Assembly (NCBI RefSeq): GCF_000499845.2
Contig: NC_023759.2
Coordinates: 34,038,464 to 34,102,463 of the forward strand
Reading direction: 5' to 3'
DNA: 64,000 nucleotides
Source: Phaseolus vulgaris
Lineage: Eukaryota > Streptophyta > Magnoliopsida > Fabales > Fabaceae
A model generated the notes under the pieces. It worked only from the letters and a program-made list of their open reading frames with translations, did no database searches and was not told the DNA's origin. A program made the position numbers and the translations under genes. This document shows positions 24,819 to 37,206 of this stretch, piece after piece; the stretch's first letter is position 1, and every line of letters starts with the position of its first letter.

Positions 24819-25780
24819 ATTAGAGAAAGAACTTTGGTTACTATAAGACAATGTGAATGCTATAGATATGGAGACATCTTTGTGGCATTGAAAACTAGGT
24901 CATATTAGTGAAAAATGGGCCAAATTGTTTAGTTAAAAAAGACGTACTTTTCATATTGAAAAGTACAAAGTTGGAAAAATATTCTCATTGAATGGCCGAC
25001 AAGGAAACTATGGTATGTTTAAGGATCACATTTCCCTAGGAATCGTTGGTCAAATTGGTGCATTAATATATTTGTGTCAATTGAAGGTTTTTCTTTTAGT
25101 GGTTCACTTTATTGATGATTGTTCCAAAAAGTTTATGATTTAAAGATAAAATACCAAGTATTGGAGAAGTTCAAACAATTCTATGCTTTGGTTGAGAGGC
25201 AGTCAAGCAAGAAGCTGAAGTGCATTTGTACTGACAATGGTGATGAGTAATGTGAACCCTTTGATGTTTACTACATGTAACATGGTATTGCACATGAGAT
25301 GAATCCTCCTAAAACTTTTCAATTGAATGGTTTAACGTAGAGTATGAATAAGATATTGATTGAGAGAGTGAGGTGTATGCTCTTTGAAACTAAGTTGCCT
25401 AAGTATTTTTGGTGCGAGACATTGAATACTATAGTGCAAGTTATTAATCTTATTTTTTTTGTTGCTTTGGATAATGAGGTATCAAACAAAATTTAGTTTG
25501 ACAATAATGTTAAGTATGAGCACTTAAGATTCTTTGGTTGCAAAATATTTGTGCATGTTTCAAAGGATAAAAGATCCAAGTTGAATGCAATGTCAAGATA
25601 ATGTATCTTCATTGGTAAGTGAGGTTTGGTTACAAGTTATAGGATCTTGTTAAAAAAAATACTTGTGAGAAGTCATGGTGTGAAATTTATGGAAGACCAA
25701 ACCATTGAAAATATAAATGAATGAGAAAAGTTTACATATAAGGAAGTCAATGGTATGAATAATGTTAAACATGTTCAACA
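24819..25780 (+). pseudogene. pol: copia integrase remnant
   Basis: Continues the copia element. The GAG-pre-integrase wording SLWH..LGHISEKW lies near 24865-24915. The integrase core includes VERQSSKKLKCICTDNGDE near 25191-25250 (one catalytic Asp in TDN) and ERVRCMLFET near 25365. HLRFFGCKIFVHV follows near 25515-25555 and MEDQTIENI near 25690. Numerous stops interrupt it. No RT or RNase H follows, so the element is truncated on the right. Confidence 0.82.
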
Positions 25781-26280
25781 ACCTTTCTAGAATCAAAATA
25801 TTGATGTTTTCACTAACGAAAATACATAAATGTTATATATATATATATATTTCAATTTCAGAAAAGAAAAATCTAGAAATAAAACAAGAATCACACACGA
25901 AACAAATTAATGTGGTTTGACCGAAAGCCAATATACATCCATAAACAAAATTTCACTATAAATAATATATGAAATTATAATAATAAGTTTCTCTCAAGTT
26001 TCAAACTAAACTTTCAACTCTCACATTAAAAATTATCTGTCAAGTTCAAGTTTCCATATATAAGACAAAATTGTCTTATAACTTCCAACTAAGAATGTTT
26101 CTCATAAGAACTAATCATGTGTACAATGATTCAGTTGTAATAAACATGAGACCCCACTAATTATTAGAGAGTTCCATAAAGAGATAGATGATCCAAGATT
26201 TAATCTTCATGTCATGATGAACCACTGGATATTCTGAGACCAGTAGACGATGACGAACTAATAGACAATCTAACACCTCT
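25781..26280. other. Sequence between the copia remnant and the CACTA element
   Basis: Contains a short (TA)n at about 25838-25850. The stretch 25890-26040 (ACACGAAACAAATTAATGTGG...) looks like part of a copia LTR, but its ends could not be fixed. Nothing coding. Confidence 0.35.
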
Positions 26281-26872
26281 CACTAGTACAAAAGAACTCA
26301 TTAAACGACGGTTAAAAAGACCATATAAAGATGGTTCCCGAACTATCGTTATTGCGGGTGTCGTTATAAATCAGTTGTTTATAACGACGATTTTAGAACT
26401 GTCGTTATAAAACCACATTAACAATATGTGTAAAAAGCTGTCTTTATTCTGCCAAATAAAGGGAAAAAATGTATTTATAATGACAGTTCTAGTTTAGAAC
26501 TGTCGTTATAACCCAAAAAAGCAAACTTTTAAAGACAGTTCCATTTGGAACCGTCGTTATAACTGTATTTTTTTAAAATATTTTATTATTAAATATATAC
26601 CCTAATCCTGTCCTGCATAAAATAACAAATTTCCAGAACAATAATGCATGTAATATGATAATTTAAATATGAAAGTCTACATACAATAAATTAGTACATA
26701 TAACATTCTACAAAAAGTTATACAAATATATGAAAAAATTATGTGATTCTAAACCTCAAATTTTAAAGTGTTATTGTATTGAGGTATTACCTGGTTCCAA
26801 CCTCTATGAATTTTGGTTCGCACAATAGTCAATATCCACTACATAAAATAGTAACCATCTCACAGTCAACCA

Positions 26873-28789
26873 TGTGGAAGAGGAGCTTTGATGACTCCAA
26901 ATCTCCATGGATTTCTTGAAGGCTGATTTTAGGTTAGTTGGGTGTGTTTTGGGGTACTTTGAATTTGTTAATTCACTCTTAGTTTGAATCCAAAAGCTGA
27001 TTTAATTCAAATCTTTTTAAAAGAGTGTTTTATGAAGAAGCAGAAAAACAACCAGTTGTTTTATCATTTCAATCGGTTGTTTCATACTTAAGGTTTTTGA
27101 AACCGGTTTTGGTAGATTTGAACTTGGTTGACTTTGCTGTCAAACCAATTCAATCAGTTGTTTTAAAAAAACAACCAAGTGTTTTTTTACTGCCTAAACA
27201 AAATTCTATTAAGTTTGTTAAATATGCTTTAAATATTTTCAAACTGATTTGACTTTAATAATAAATGCTTTTAATTGCTAATTGGAGTATAAATGTTCTG
27301 TTATACGCTTCTAGCAATTTTTTTTTACAAGATCTGTACCGACCAGTTCCCAGACGTTGACTAAACCACTAGTGATGTTGCCACGTAAGCGGGTCCCATG
27401 AGCAGCACGGGCCAGTACCTCGCAAAACACGTGCGCCAAAGAAGCTGAGAATGGTCAGACATCGGTCATCAGGATGCACCGACATGCCACTCATCAATGT
27501 GGAGAGGTTGGACATCAGAAGTCCAGATAGTAGAGATGGGCCACGAGAAGTGGATCCCAGACCACACGCTAGTTATCAGTAAGGGAGAAGTCTAGATCAC
27601 GAGTGCCATGCGTGCAGAGTGGATGACGCGTTCAGGCGTGATACAAAGTATAGAAGCCACTGAAAGGATATGGCCACCAAGGGCCACGATCAGGGGTGAG
27701 CTGCATGCATGGTACGTGAACAACTAGGGCACTCACAGAGGCGGGTGACCCTAGAGATCAGGTGCACGAGGAGACATCCAGGTGGTCATCCTGTTAGAGG
27801 TTGCACTCCAGTTAGGGACCCCGCGCACTAGGTTATTCAGAGAGTAAGGTAACAACACTGCTGGGCCCGCCCATCAGAAAGGCCCATTTTCAGGTAAACA
27901 GGAAACCCTAGTTTTCAGTCTATAAATAGTAAGTTAACAGACTTGGCAAAGGGAGAATTCCCTTGTGCTGTTAACACACACACAAGAGAAAGAGTATACA
28001 ATTTTTGGTGTTTCCTAGCCCTAGTACTGACTTGAGCGTCGGAGTGCAAACGACCGCTAGGGCGCCCATTGTCTTTGTGTTTCAGGTGTTCATTACAGGA
28101 ACCGTGACACGAACGCAAGGACTCTGAGCGTGAGTGTGACGTAGACGCATGAAGGCGTTTTGAGTCAACCGGCAGGAACATCAGTTTTTGAAATCAACTT
28201 TTCTCCAAGATTACTTAAAGCTTTGGATATTTCTCTAAGAGCGAAGTAGGACTTGCTATGTACTTTGATTTGATTTGTACCAGGTGTGATCAATCCTATT
28301 TCCTCCTTCAATTGTATTTCTGTAAGGACTAGTGTTCAAAGAGTCAGATGATGTTATGATCTGTGGTATGTTTGTGGTGGGCCAAAGGAAATGTGTGTTC
28401 TTGAGGGGATCAAAATCACTTATTTGGTGGTTGTGTGTTTGTAATATGTGATTGATTACATTGTGGATACCCAATGGTTTCTGGGAACTGGATGTAGCTC
28501 TTGGAATAAGAGTGAACCAGTATAAATATGTTTGTGTGCTTATCTCTTTCCTTGAACTCTTTAATACCTGTTTTAAGTTGTTTTTATTCACTGCTGATAA
28601 AAACAACCGGTTGAATCGCAAAAACAACCGGTTGATTTTTTGGAAATCAACTTAATCAGTTTTGTTCTTTGGCTTCCTTGATCTCTTTCTCTGTGATTCA
28701 TCATTGAATTTCATTATACCTTCAAAGTTTGCGAAAATCATTTATAAACAGTTCATCCCCCTTTTTGTTTAAGGCCATAAATTCTAACA
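26873..28789 (+). repeat. Family-alpha LTR inside the CACTA element, split by a solo LTR
   Basis: Plus-strand alpha LTR. The start TGTGGAAGAGGAGC is a decayed form of TGTTGAACAAGAGC, and the end is ATTCTAACA. The LTR itself is about 1.07 kb once the nested 27335-28180 unit is removed. Decamer pairs lie at 27049/27070, 27151/27172 and 28604/28625, all 21 bp apart. A TATA-like AGTATAAATA lies near 28519. Only this one LTR and 119 bp of internal sequence are present, with no TSD of its own. Confidence 0.85.
27335..28180 (+). repeat. Solo LTR, family beta, copy 3, nested in an alpha LTR
   Basis: Starts TGTACCGACC and ends GGAACA; a TATAAATA box is at 27921-27928 and the beta U5 block (GGAGTGCAAACGACC) at about 28041-28065. 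The alpha LTR at 40590-40640 (reverse strand) shows the uninterrupted sequence ACAAGATC-AGTTTCTGAAATC, which confirms the insertion point. The left flank is AGATC and the right flank retains only TC before AGTTT, so most of the right TSD copy was lost. Confidence 0.88.
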
Positions 28790-28908
28790 ATTGGCATCAA
28801 GAACTAAGTTCTTGAAAGATATTCAAGTTGATCAAAAGTTCTGAATTGATGGCTGATAAACTACCTTTTGGTGAAGGTACTTCAATAAACAGACCACCAT
28901 TGTTCTAT
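28790..28908 (+). pseudogene. gag: Primer-binding site, leader and truncated gag start (alpha)
   Basis: ATTGGCATCAAGA directly follows the LTR end, as in the intact alpha element at 49844. An ATG at 28849 starts the same gag N-terminus as at 49905 (about 20 codons, MADKLPFGEG then SINRPPLF). Similarity stops abruptly at about 28908, where CACTA subterminal sequence begins. The truncation point therefore marks how the retro sequence joined the CACTA interior. Confidence 0.88.
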
Positions 28909-29126
28909 AAAAAAACGTTCTAGGAGCCATATATAACGACGGTTCAATAAGGAACTGTCGCAGTTTACACTGAAACACATATATAACGTCGGTTCAGGCA
29001 GGGACCGTCGTTAAAAACACCAAAATTTTGTGAAAAACTATAAAAATGTCATCGCTTCTTTTATAACAATTTTTATTTATGAACCATTTTTATACGGAGT
29101 TGTAGAATTGGTATTTTATACTAGTG

Positions 29127-29179
29127 TCTAGATGATCTAAAAAACTTGACTTAGATTTGATCTTAACCAAATTTTCACC

Positions 29180-29212
<33 letters not shown>

Positions 29213-31049
29213 AGTTTGCGTATAAGCTAGTTTTAGTTTATAATTATTTGAAGTGTTGAAGGAAAATTTGTAAAACTCTGGTAGAAAGATGAATTGATGT
29301 AGCTGGATTTTGTTGACTATGGAGGTTCCCTTTGTGTCTTCTTGCAAAATTATGGGACCAAAGTGAAGTTCAGATTCACGAATCCATTGGCGGTGGTGAT
29401 CGGATCCTCCACGTTTGTTACTTGTGTTGCCACGCCTACGGAGTCTCAAAACCTATATTACATTATTATCCATTTTGAACTAGTCAGGCTATTATTATAA
29501 AAATCCTAACCGTTGATAGAACTTAAGTTTTCGATCAATAAACCTTGTTGGCTTCTATAATTATTCATCATCACATGTTAAAAACTATTTATTGTATTTA
29601 GTCAAGGTCCTCGTAAACAACATTGTTATAAGGATTTCCTTCCATTTGGATAAGTTTATGGAATTATTTTGTAGTAGTACTATGGATAAACATGCACGTA
29701 CGAATCACGATGTGTCACTTGTCGAGAATTTAATGAAGGTTTGGAACACGTACGATACTTCTGTGCATGATCACTACATATGGTAAGCAACTATTACACG
29801 TCCAGAATATCTTACACCAGATAATTTCTTTTAGAAAAGACACGAAACACAATTCATGAATTCAAATCATCATAAACATATAAAGTTTTAAGGCTTAAAG
29901 AAAACACTTCCCACCCAAATTAGACCCAAGTTAATTTCCCTATATCTAATTCTACAACAACTTTTTAACAAATTGAAATAACCGATAAAATAAAACTAAA
30001 TATTGGGTTTGGTTTTAGCTCTTAAAGAATTAAAAAAAAAAATTCCTCAAATAAAAAAAATAATTCAAAACTAACTATCCTAGACAGACCTTCACATTTT
30101 ACTGTAAAACACGTCGATCAACTACCATGAAATTATTCTTGATTAATTGGAGGATTATCTCTTATAAAAAGTAGGTGTAGTGAAAGAAGAAAATGTTATC
30201 TTTTTAGGTTTGTTTTAGTAGTACCCCTTTCAATTTTTATTGTTTTCTCAAAGGGCTTGTTCCATTTATGCCCCTCCCCCAGCCCACCTATCTCTGTGTA
30301 ATCGACAAGCATTCATGGCAAATTTAATTAGCGAAAAGATAAGTTGAAAAAGCTAAAAGGAATTTTATTTTCCGTACTCAATCTCTTTATTGATATTTTA
30401 TTTAAAACTATCACAAATTTTATTTTTTATTAAAAATATTCACAAATTATATTAATTTTAAATAATAATCATAAATATTTAAATGATGAATTATGTTAAT
30501 TTGATTATATATATATATATATATATTTATATATACACATGCGGTTTGTCAATCCGTATACATCTATAGAGTAAAGTCTATACACATGTATGTCAAAAAA
30601 ACTTCCATTAACTCTTTCTAAAAGCAAATGTACTCATACAATATCCAACACATTTATTTCACATCACATCCTTGCATGTGTCTTATTAGTGATTCATCCA
30701 TCACAAATTTCATCCATCATTTAGACTTTTATTTCTATTTTGTTATGAAGCTAGAGAATGAGACTTAGAATTTGGTTGTTGAATAGTCATAACCTCCAAA
30801 AGAAGTAATGTGTAAATCAATAAAAGTTTTTGGAAACTTATTTAGATTTTATTTTTTTCAAAGGTATTCTACTACATCGAGTTGCACTTCCATTCCATTA
30901 TAGAGAGACTTAAACTTTTGTCATACTTGTATGTGACATTGCCACTTTCTTAATTTTCTAATGCTTCTTGTTAATCTTCATTCCTTTAATCAGACATATA
31001 GTAAAGAATGAAAATTGTATTGTTCTAAAATATTTCTTCTTTAGATTCA
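29127..31049. other. Unassigned AT-rich sequence
   Basis: A (TA)n microsatellite at 29182-29208 and another at about 30505-30530. 29290-29450 is GC-richer with an open minus-strand frame that I do not recognise. No other feature seen. Confidence 0.4.
29182..29208. repeat. (TA)n microsatellite
   Basis: About thirteen TA/AT dinucleotides in a row. Confidence 0.9.
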
Positions 31050-33216
31050 TTATAGTGTGGACCTAGCATCCCTCATCAAAGGCATAAACCCAAACTTCCT
31101 TACCTATCTTGTACGCAATGCATATAATAGTAAAAGAAGCATAATTCAAATTGAGATATATCACCAATATTACCACCACCTTTGCTTTCCACTTCTAATG
31201 TATGTTCTTAGGCACATACACCAATATAAGTATGAGAAGATTGTCTTTGGTATTTTATTTGTTATCCAAGCCCTAAATTTCATCTTTGCAACCCCGAAAA
31301 TTTCCTCATCATCTACAATTCCATTTTCAAACAAAACCTTATTTCTTTGTTACCATATGCCTCTCACCAGTGTCACCCACATTAATTTCCATTTCATATT
31401 TTCTGTTATGCTCAAATCTAATAAACAAAATTGATTAAAATTATGTTCTATTAATATACTTGCCCATCTAATACATAAGTTTCATGTTATGCAAACTACT
31501 TTACATTCAAAGAAGAGGTGATTAACTGATTCCTTAACTACTCCACACATCACACAATAAATATAGATATTGGAATTGATTTGTGCCTATGATTATCTCT
31601 TGTAGCCACACCATTCAATCTCATTCTCCATACAAAATGAACAACAATTGGTATATCTTTAACTTTCCAAATCGCTTTAAAAAATTTCACTTCTTGTTGT
31701 TTCTATTCAGGATTTCATATGTGAATTTGGTTGTAAAGTTATCATATTGATCGCCCTTCGATTTCCATGAATCTTGTTCATTTTGTATAGTTATGATCAT
31801 AGTTAATTCTTGCCTTAAATTGTTCACCTGTGTTAGTTCCCACTGAGCCCACTCTCTCCTCCATCCCAACCTTCATTCCCACCTATTATTATTCCAAACA
31901 CCTATAATTGCAATTATTGGCTGCTTACAACTAGATTTATTTCACAATCTAGGATATTTTTAGTGTATGAACACTCTCCGCTCCATTTATCCTCCCAACA
32001 TTTAAACCCTATTGCATTTCCTGGCTTCCAAGTAATGTTTTTGTCAAACCAACCCTCATTATCATCTGCTACACATATTTTCTTCAAGTTCTACCACTAT
32101 GCTGACTCATAAGGATTTTTTGAGGCTTTACTTAGTTCTCTCCAATCCCAATATTTTTTTATTTAATTATCTTCTTCCACAACCTATTTTTCTCCTTCAT
32201 TACTCTCCATTTTCCCTTTCCTATAAGTGCCTTATTAAACTTTTTTATGTCTTTTATTTCCAAACCACCATGTTCTTTTTTTCCACATAGATTCAACCAT
32301 TTCACCTAATCAATTTTATTGCCTTCCATTCCTCATTTTCACAAAAATTGTCCTTGTACTTTCATGATTTCTTTTATGATCATTTTTAGGCTTTGGAAAA
32401 AGATAAATAGAATAATAGGAGAGTTGTTTTTATCACAAATTTGATTAGACTTACCCTACCTGCAAATGAAATATGTCTTCCTTTCCATCTAGTCAATATT
32501 TTCTTAATCTTATTTAGCATTGGTTCTAATACACCAACTCTTCTCATATTTCCTCTTATTGATATTCCCAAATATGTGAAGGGCAGAGACATCTTTTTAC
32601 AATTTAGTATAGTGAAAAATCTATCTATGTTATGATTTTTTATCCCTATACCTCTTAACTTACTCTTGTGAAAAAATCAATTTTAGCCTATATGTTAATT
32701 CAAGGAATCTTAGATTGCATTTCATAGTCATTACATTTTGAAATCTATTCTCAGATATGAATAATGTATCATTTGCATATTGCAACACATATCCTTATAT
32801 CTTATTTTTACCTATCTTAAACCCCTCCAACTTTTCTATCTTTACAGTTTGTCTAACTAAACCTGCTAGTCCCTTTGCCACAATAAGTGACAAGAAGGGT
32901 GTTAGGGTATCACCTTGCCTGAGTCCTCTTTGTGGTTAAAATTCCTTTGTGGGGCTCCCATTAACTAGAACAAACACTGTTGTAGATTTTAGGCATCCTC
33001 TAATATAGTTGATCCAATTTCATTGAATTCAAGGTTTCTAATCATAAAGTATAAAAAGTCCCATCTAATTGAATCATATGCTTTTTTAAAGTCTACTTTA
33101 TGATCAAACAACTTTTCTCTATGCATCTAATCTCATCTACATCTTCATTTGCAATCAATACACTACCCACGAGATTTCTCCCTACAAGAAAAGCTTATTG
33201 AGTTTCATCTATTACT
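31050..33216 (-). pseudogene. L1-type LINE, 3' half (RT and zinc-finger region)
   Basis: The minus strand reads the RT palm with VDFKKAYDSIRWDF (about 33100-33055), the later RT stretch LPFTYLGISIRGN and RHISFAGRVSLIK (32592-32430), and a zf-RVT region with HLFFEC near 31500. The C-terminal tail IVDDEEIFGVAKMK lies near 31300. Stops and shifts are frequent. At 33217 it is cut by the LTR element and resumes at 41078, with TTACT repeated on both sides. Confidence 0.85.
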
Positions 33217-34229
33217 TGTTAGAATTGAAGGCATTAAACAGGGGGGGATTGTTTTTAAATGTTTTTGCAAAGTTTGAAGGTATGAAGAAAGTCAAAGAAG
33301 AATCACATTCAAAGGAATGAGAGAACACAAGTTATAAAACAATTTTAGTTGAATACCAGAAATTCAAGCAGTTGTTTTTGCGATTCAACCGGTTGTTTTT
33401 ATCAGCAGTGAATAAAAACAACTAAAACAAATATAAAAGAGTTTAGAGAGAGAAAAAATCAAGCAAATAGTTTTATATTGGTTCACTCTTACACCAAGAG
33501 CTACATCTAGTTCCCAGAAACCTCTAGGTATCCACTAAGTAATCAAAAACCATATTACAAACACACAACTACCAAAGAAGGGATCTTGATCCCCTCAAGA
33601 ACACACACTTCCTTTGGCACACCACAATCACACCACAAATCAGAACACCCTCTGACTATGTGAAAATGAGTACTTACAAAATTAAAAAATGAAGAAAGAA
33701 ATAAGATTGATCACACCTGGTACTAATCAAATCAAAGTACACAACAAGTCCTACTTCACTCTTAGAAACTGATATTGTAAGTGTTAATAACAAGAGCATA
33801 AAAGAGAACATTTATACTCTAAGAAGCAGTTGAAAACATTTATTGTAAAAGCCAAATTAGTTCCAAATAATTTAAAGCAGATTTAACTAATTTAACAAAA
33901 TTATGTTAAGAAAATTAAAAAAAAATCGGTTGTTTTGTTGAAATAACCGATTGAATTGGTTTGACAGCAAAGTCAACCAAATTCAAACCTGTTAAAACCA
34001 GTTTCAAAAACTAAGTATGAAACAACCGATTGAAACGATAAAACAACTGGTTGTTTTTCTACTTCTTCTTAAAACAATCTTTTCAAAAGAATTTGAATTA
34101 AACCAACTTTGGACTCTAACTAAGAGTGAATTAACAATTTCAAACTACCGCATAACTCACACAACTAAGCTACAATAAGCCTTCAAGCAATCCATGGAGA
34201 TTGGGAGTCATCAGACTTGCTGTTCAAGA
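33217..34229 (-). repeat. 3' LTR of element E
   Basis: A 1013-bp LTR. Its left edge TGTTAGAATTG is next to TSD TTACT. Its inner edge is followed by TCTCCCCCTATTT (polypurine tract on the minus strand, 34231-34243). The terminal CA at the inner edge has mutated to GA. Decamer pairs lie at 33365/33386, 33923/33944 and 34023/34044. It lacks a 46-bp stretch present in the other LTR (40568-40613), removed between short AGAAA repeats. Confidence 0.93.
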
Positions 34230-34707
34230 ATCTCCCCCTATTTGATGAAGACAAATCATTGGTTTGCTTTGTTGAGATTTGTTTGAATTTGATAGTACCT
34301 ACAAAACAATCAAAACAACAGTACCAAAGAGTAATTTTATCCAGAATCTGTTACACCACTGAACCAGTTTTCACTATGTGATTTTCACAAAGAAAATAAG
34401 CAAAGTCAGTGTGAAAAAACAGTGTAAGTGAGTGTGAAAATCAGAGTTCCTGCACAATTATATATCAACAATTAAAACAGTTATAAACAACAATAAACCA
34501 ACAACGAAACCAACATATTCTCCCTCTATTTGTGTTCACAAATAGAGTAAGAGACTATAAAAAAAATTTAACAATATAGAATTGTTCAGCAAAATAAACC
34601 ATACAAATATATAAAATTGTTCATCTTAAACCCAACAAATTTAAAAGACATAAGACATGAGCAGGTCTTCAATCATGTTTCCAATACTGGAGTTCAAAGA
34701 GCTGATT

Positions 34708-35844
34708 CTAGACAGCTTCAACTTTCTCATCAATATTTTGAAAACGAGATACACAAAATTCATGATGGATCCTTTGTTCATCCGTAAAGTTATTCATTAT
34801 ACTCAACATCAACCTCTCAAAGGGTGACATGGATGTTATGCGTTCACCCATGTTTCTAGCACTTTGTCCAGCTTCATAAGCACTAACACCATCTTCTTCA
34901 ACTTCCGTTTTAGCATCACCTTCGGTAGCAGTAACATGAGGTTGATCTTCATCCTTATCTTCAACATGTGCACCACTTGATGAGCAAGCATGATCACCAC
35001 CTTTACCAACCCACCTTCCATTAACTTTGGTGAATCCCATCCTACATAGGGACCCATTATTAAATTCACTTGTAGTCTTCACAAGTTCAGATTGTTCATT
35101 CTCCAAGTCAACTTCAAAATAATGTAGAAATTTAGTAATCAAAATACCATAAGGATAGTGATAATCGCATAACCATATAGACTTCAACATGTGCTCCTTA
35201 AAGACATGAATCTAGTTGATTTTAATCTTGTTCATGATGCAATATATGAAAACAAGATCTTCTTCAGTCAATGTAGAATGGTTGCTTCCTCTAGGAGTCA
35301 GCATCCGTGTGACAATGAAGGGAATAAGCCTTTCATTCAACTTTAGTCCCCCAACAAAAAAATTTCTCACTCTAGAATAAGGATCTTTCAAACAACTCTT
35401 GTAGAATTGCATTTTATTGAATTCATCGACAACACCAATGTTACCCTTGTTGATCATCAATCCAACATCCTTCAATCCAGTTATTGCAGTCCATACCTCT
35501 TGGGTAATCTCCATATCTACTCCTTTCACATGAGAGCAAATATTGTTACCAACAATTTGGAGATTGGTGTAGAAAACTCTTACCAGATCTGGGTATGCGT
35601 TCCCATTCATCCCGAGAAATCTCTTCAACAATTGATCTTTAAGGAGACTCCTCACTTCCAGGAGCTTTTGTTCCTTAAGCCAGTTGAAAGATATAATCTT
35701 TGGAGTGTTGATCAATTTTCTACTAGTTTCATGGAGGTATTTGTCTATCTTCTCACTTTCACCTGAAAACCAACTCTCCAAACGTCCTCCTCTCTTTACT
35801 GTCCTGGATTTCATCCTCTTGGAAGAAGGAGGTGTAGAATCCAT
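34708..35844 (-). pseudogene. Accessory ORF of element E (plant transposon-protein-like)
   Basis: An ATG at 35844-35842 opens a frame that runs to an in-frame TAG near 35212 (Trp in the other copy) and then continues to a stop at 34708. It is homologous throughout to 52410-53613. Visible features: a basic N-terminus, a central region with LVRVFYTNL and HVKGVDMEIT (this resembles the domain annotated in plants as putative plant transposon protein, by memory only), MGFTKVNGRWVGKGGDH, and an acidic, low-complexity C-terminal part. There are no transposase, integrase or membrane features. It lies between gag and the 3' LTR, where some copia lineages carry extra ORFs. Function unknown. Confidence 0.8.
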
Positions 35845-37009
35845 GGAAAAGATCAAAGGATAACACACACAATAGAGATAGCACACAAAAAGTAGAGGAA
35901 AACAATGGGTTGTTTTTGTGAGAAAGAATATCTGAATAGGTTGTTTATATAGAGGTAAAACAAAAAAACATATGCATAATATGACACTCAATGGGTTGTT
36001 CTGTTCCATAAAGAGAATATGTGCAGAGGAGGATTAGTTTTATAACAGTCAAAGCACAAAAATCACATGGAAAGTGTAAGAAGATTTGACTAGTAAAAAA
36101 AGGTTCTTTAAATTTCCAAGAAAGAGAGAATATATTCCTTTACAGATCAAGAGAGCATCAAAACATGTTAGTTTCAAACAAAAATGAATGCACCATTGAC
36201 CCAAGACAAAGTTGAAAAGGAATCAATAATAGAAACACTGCACAGAGAACTATATCAACATAAAAGCTGTGCTGTCATAAGGGAAACAATCAGTTTTTCG
36301 TGAAAACAATCGGTTGTTTTTATGTGACAGCAATTATGAAATTTCATAATTCAAGAATTATTGGCACAGGAGAAAAAAATGAGATTATTTAGAAAACAAG
36401 TGAAAGAGAATATTATTCCATGGATTAAGAGAACAAAAATTCTTTCAATTTATTTAATGTTCAAGTCAAAAGAACATGATTAAGAAAATCCCCTTTACTT
36501 TCAAGCCACCAATGAGTCATACATTAAAAGCTTTGAATCAAGGAAACCAAAGAAAGATACATCCCTTTATTAAATGATTTTAGAGATGCAATAATGCATA
36601 TTTTACCGATGATGAATTTTTCAAGAAAATAAACAACTATAACCAAGCATAAGAGTTTGCAACAGCTTTACCCAAGTGTGCCAAAAGTAAAACAATCAGT
36701 TGTTTCGTGAAAGCAATCAGTTGTTTTTCTGAGACATCAAGAAAATGTTTTTCAAAATGAATAATCTTTCAAGAGATAAAAAAAGAACAATACAATGCAT
36801 TCATACCTTTGCTCAATGACTCCCTCAACAAGTGTAACCAAGAGAAATAAGTTTGAATATTCATTTGATCATACGAGGTACATGCATAGAATGAGAATAT
36901 ACAACTTACTTTATATGGATCAAGAATTTTTGACTTTGATAAGAATTTGAGTTAGATTCACACTTCTGATACATAAGAGCAAATATCACCTTGATTGATC
37001 TTCATTATA

Positions 37010-37165
37010 GCACATCTCTTTTAACCAAGCTTTTTCTTGATTCCCAAGAATGCCTTTGTTGTTGACCCCATAGGTTACATACCCTTCTAGCTTTTAGAAT
37101 AAGGTTGACAAGCTTGGATTTCTCCCTTGTCATATGCTTGGAGCAACCATTGTCAAGAAACTACA
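37010..37165 (-). pseudogene. pol: copia protease relic in element E
   Basis: The minus strand reads WFLDNGCSKHMT, the copia protease/pre-integrase wording, where D-S-G is expected. It continues for about 30 codons and then fades. This is the only piece of pol left in either alpha element, and shows that the family descends from a copia element whose pol was deleted just after the protease. Confidence 0.72.
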
Positions 37166-37206
37166 TGTGATGTTTTTCTATCAAGGAACCCCGCATAAGA
37201 CAAAAA

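Larger units (their letters stand above)
26281..29126. mobile_element. CACTA transposon carrying retrotransposon sequence
   Basis: Left end CACTAGTACAAAA and right end TTTTATACTAGTG form 13-bp terminal inverted repeats with one mismatch, flanked by TCT on each side (26278-26280 and 29127-29129). Subterminal motifs based on AACGACGGTTC/GAACCGTCGTTAT occur on both inner sides (about 26305-26575 and 28930-29015), typical of CACTA elements. No transposase is present. Most of the interior (26873-28908) is an alpha-family LTR with the start of its gag, so it is non-autonomous and has captured or received foreign DNA. Confidence 0.85.

Noticed and set aside
28256..28627. 123-codon minus-strand open frame, and similar frames at 55929-56246, 49523-49720 and 54829-55026
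   Set aside because: All lie inside alpha-family LTRs and recur only because the LTR recurs; no coding signature.
31057..31434. 125-codon plus-strand open frame
   Set aside because: Antisense shadow of the C-terminal end of the minus-strand LINE.
35407..35766. 119-codon plus-strand open frame
   Set aside because: Antisense of the accessory ORF of element E, which has a homologous sense copy at 52410-53613.
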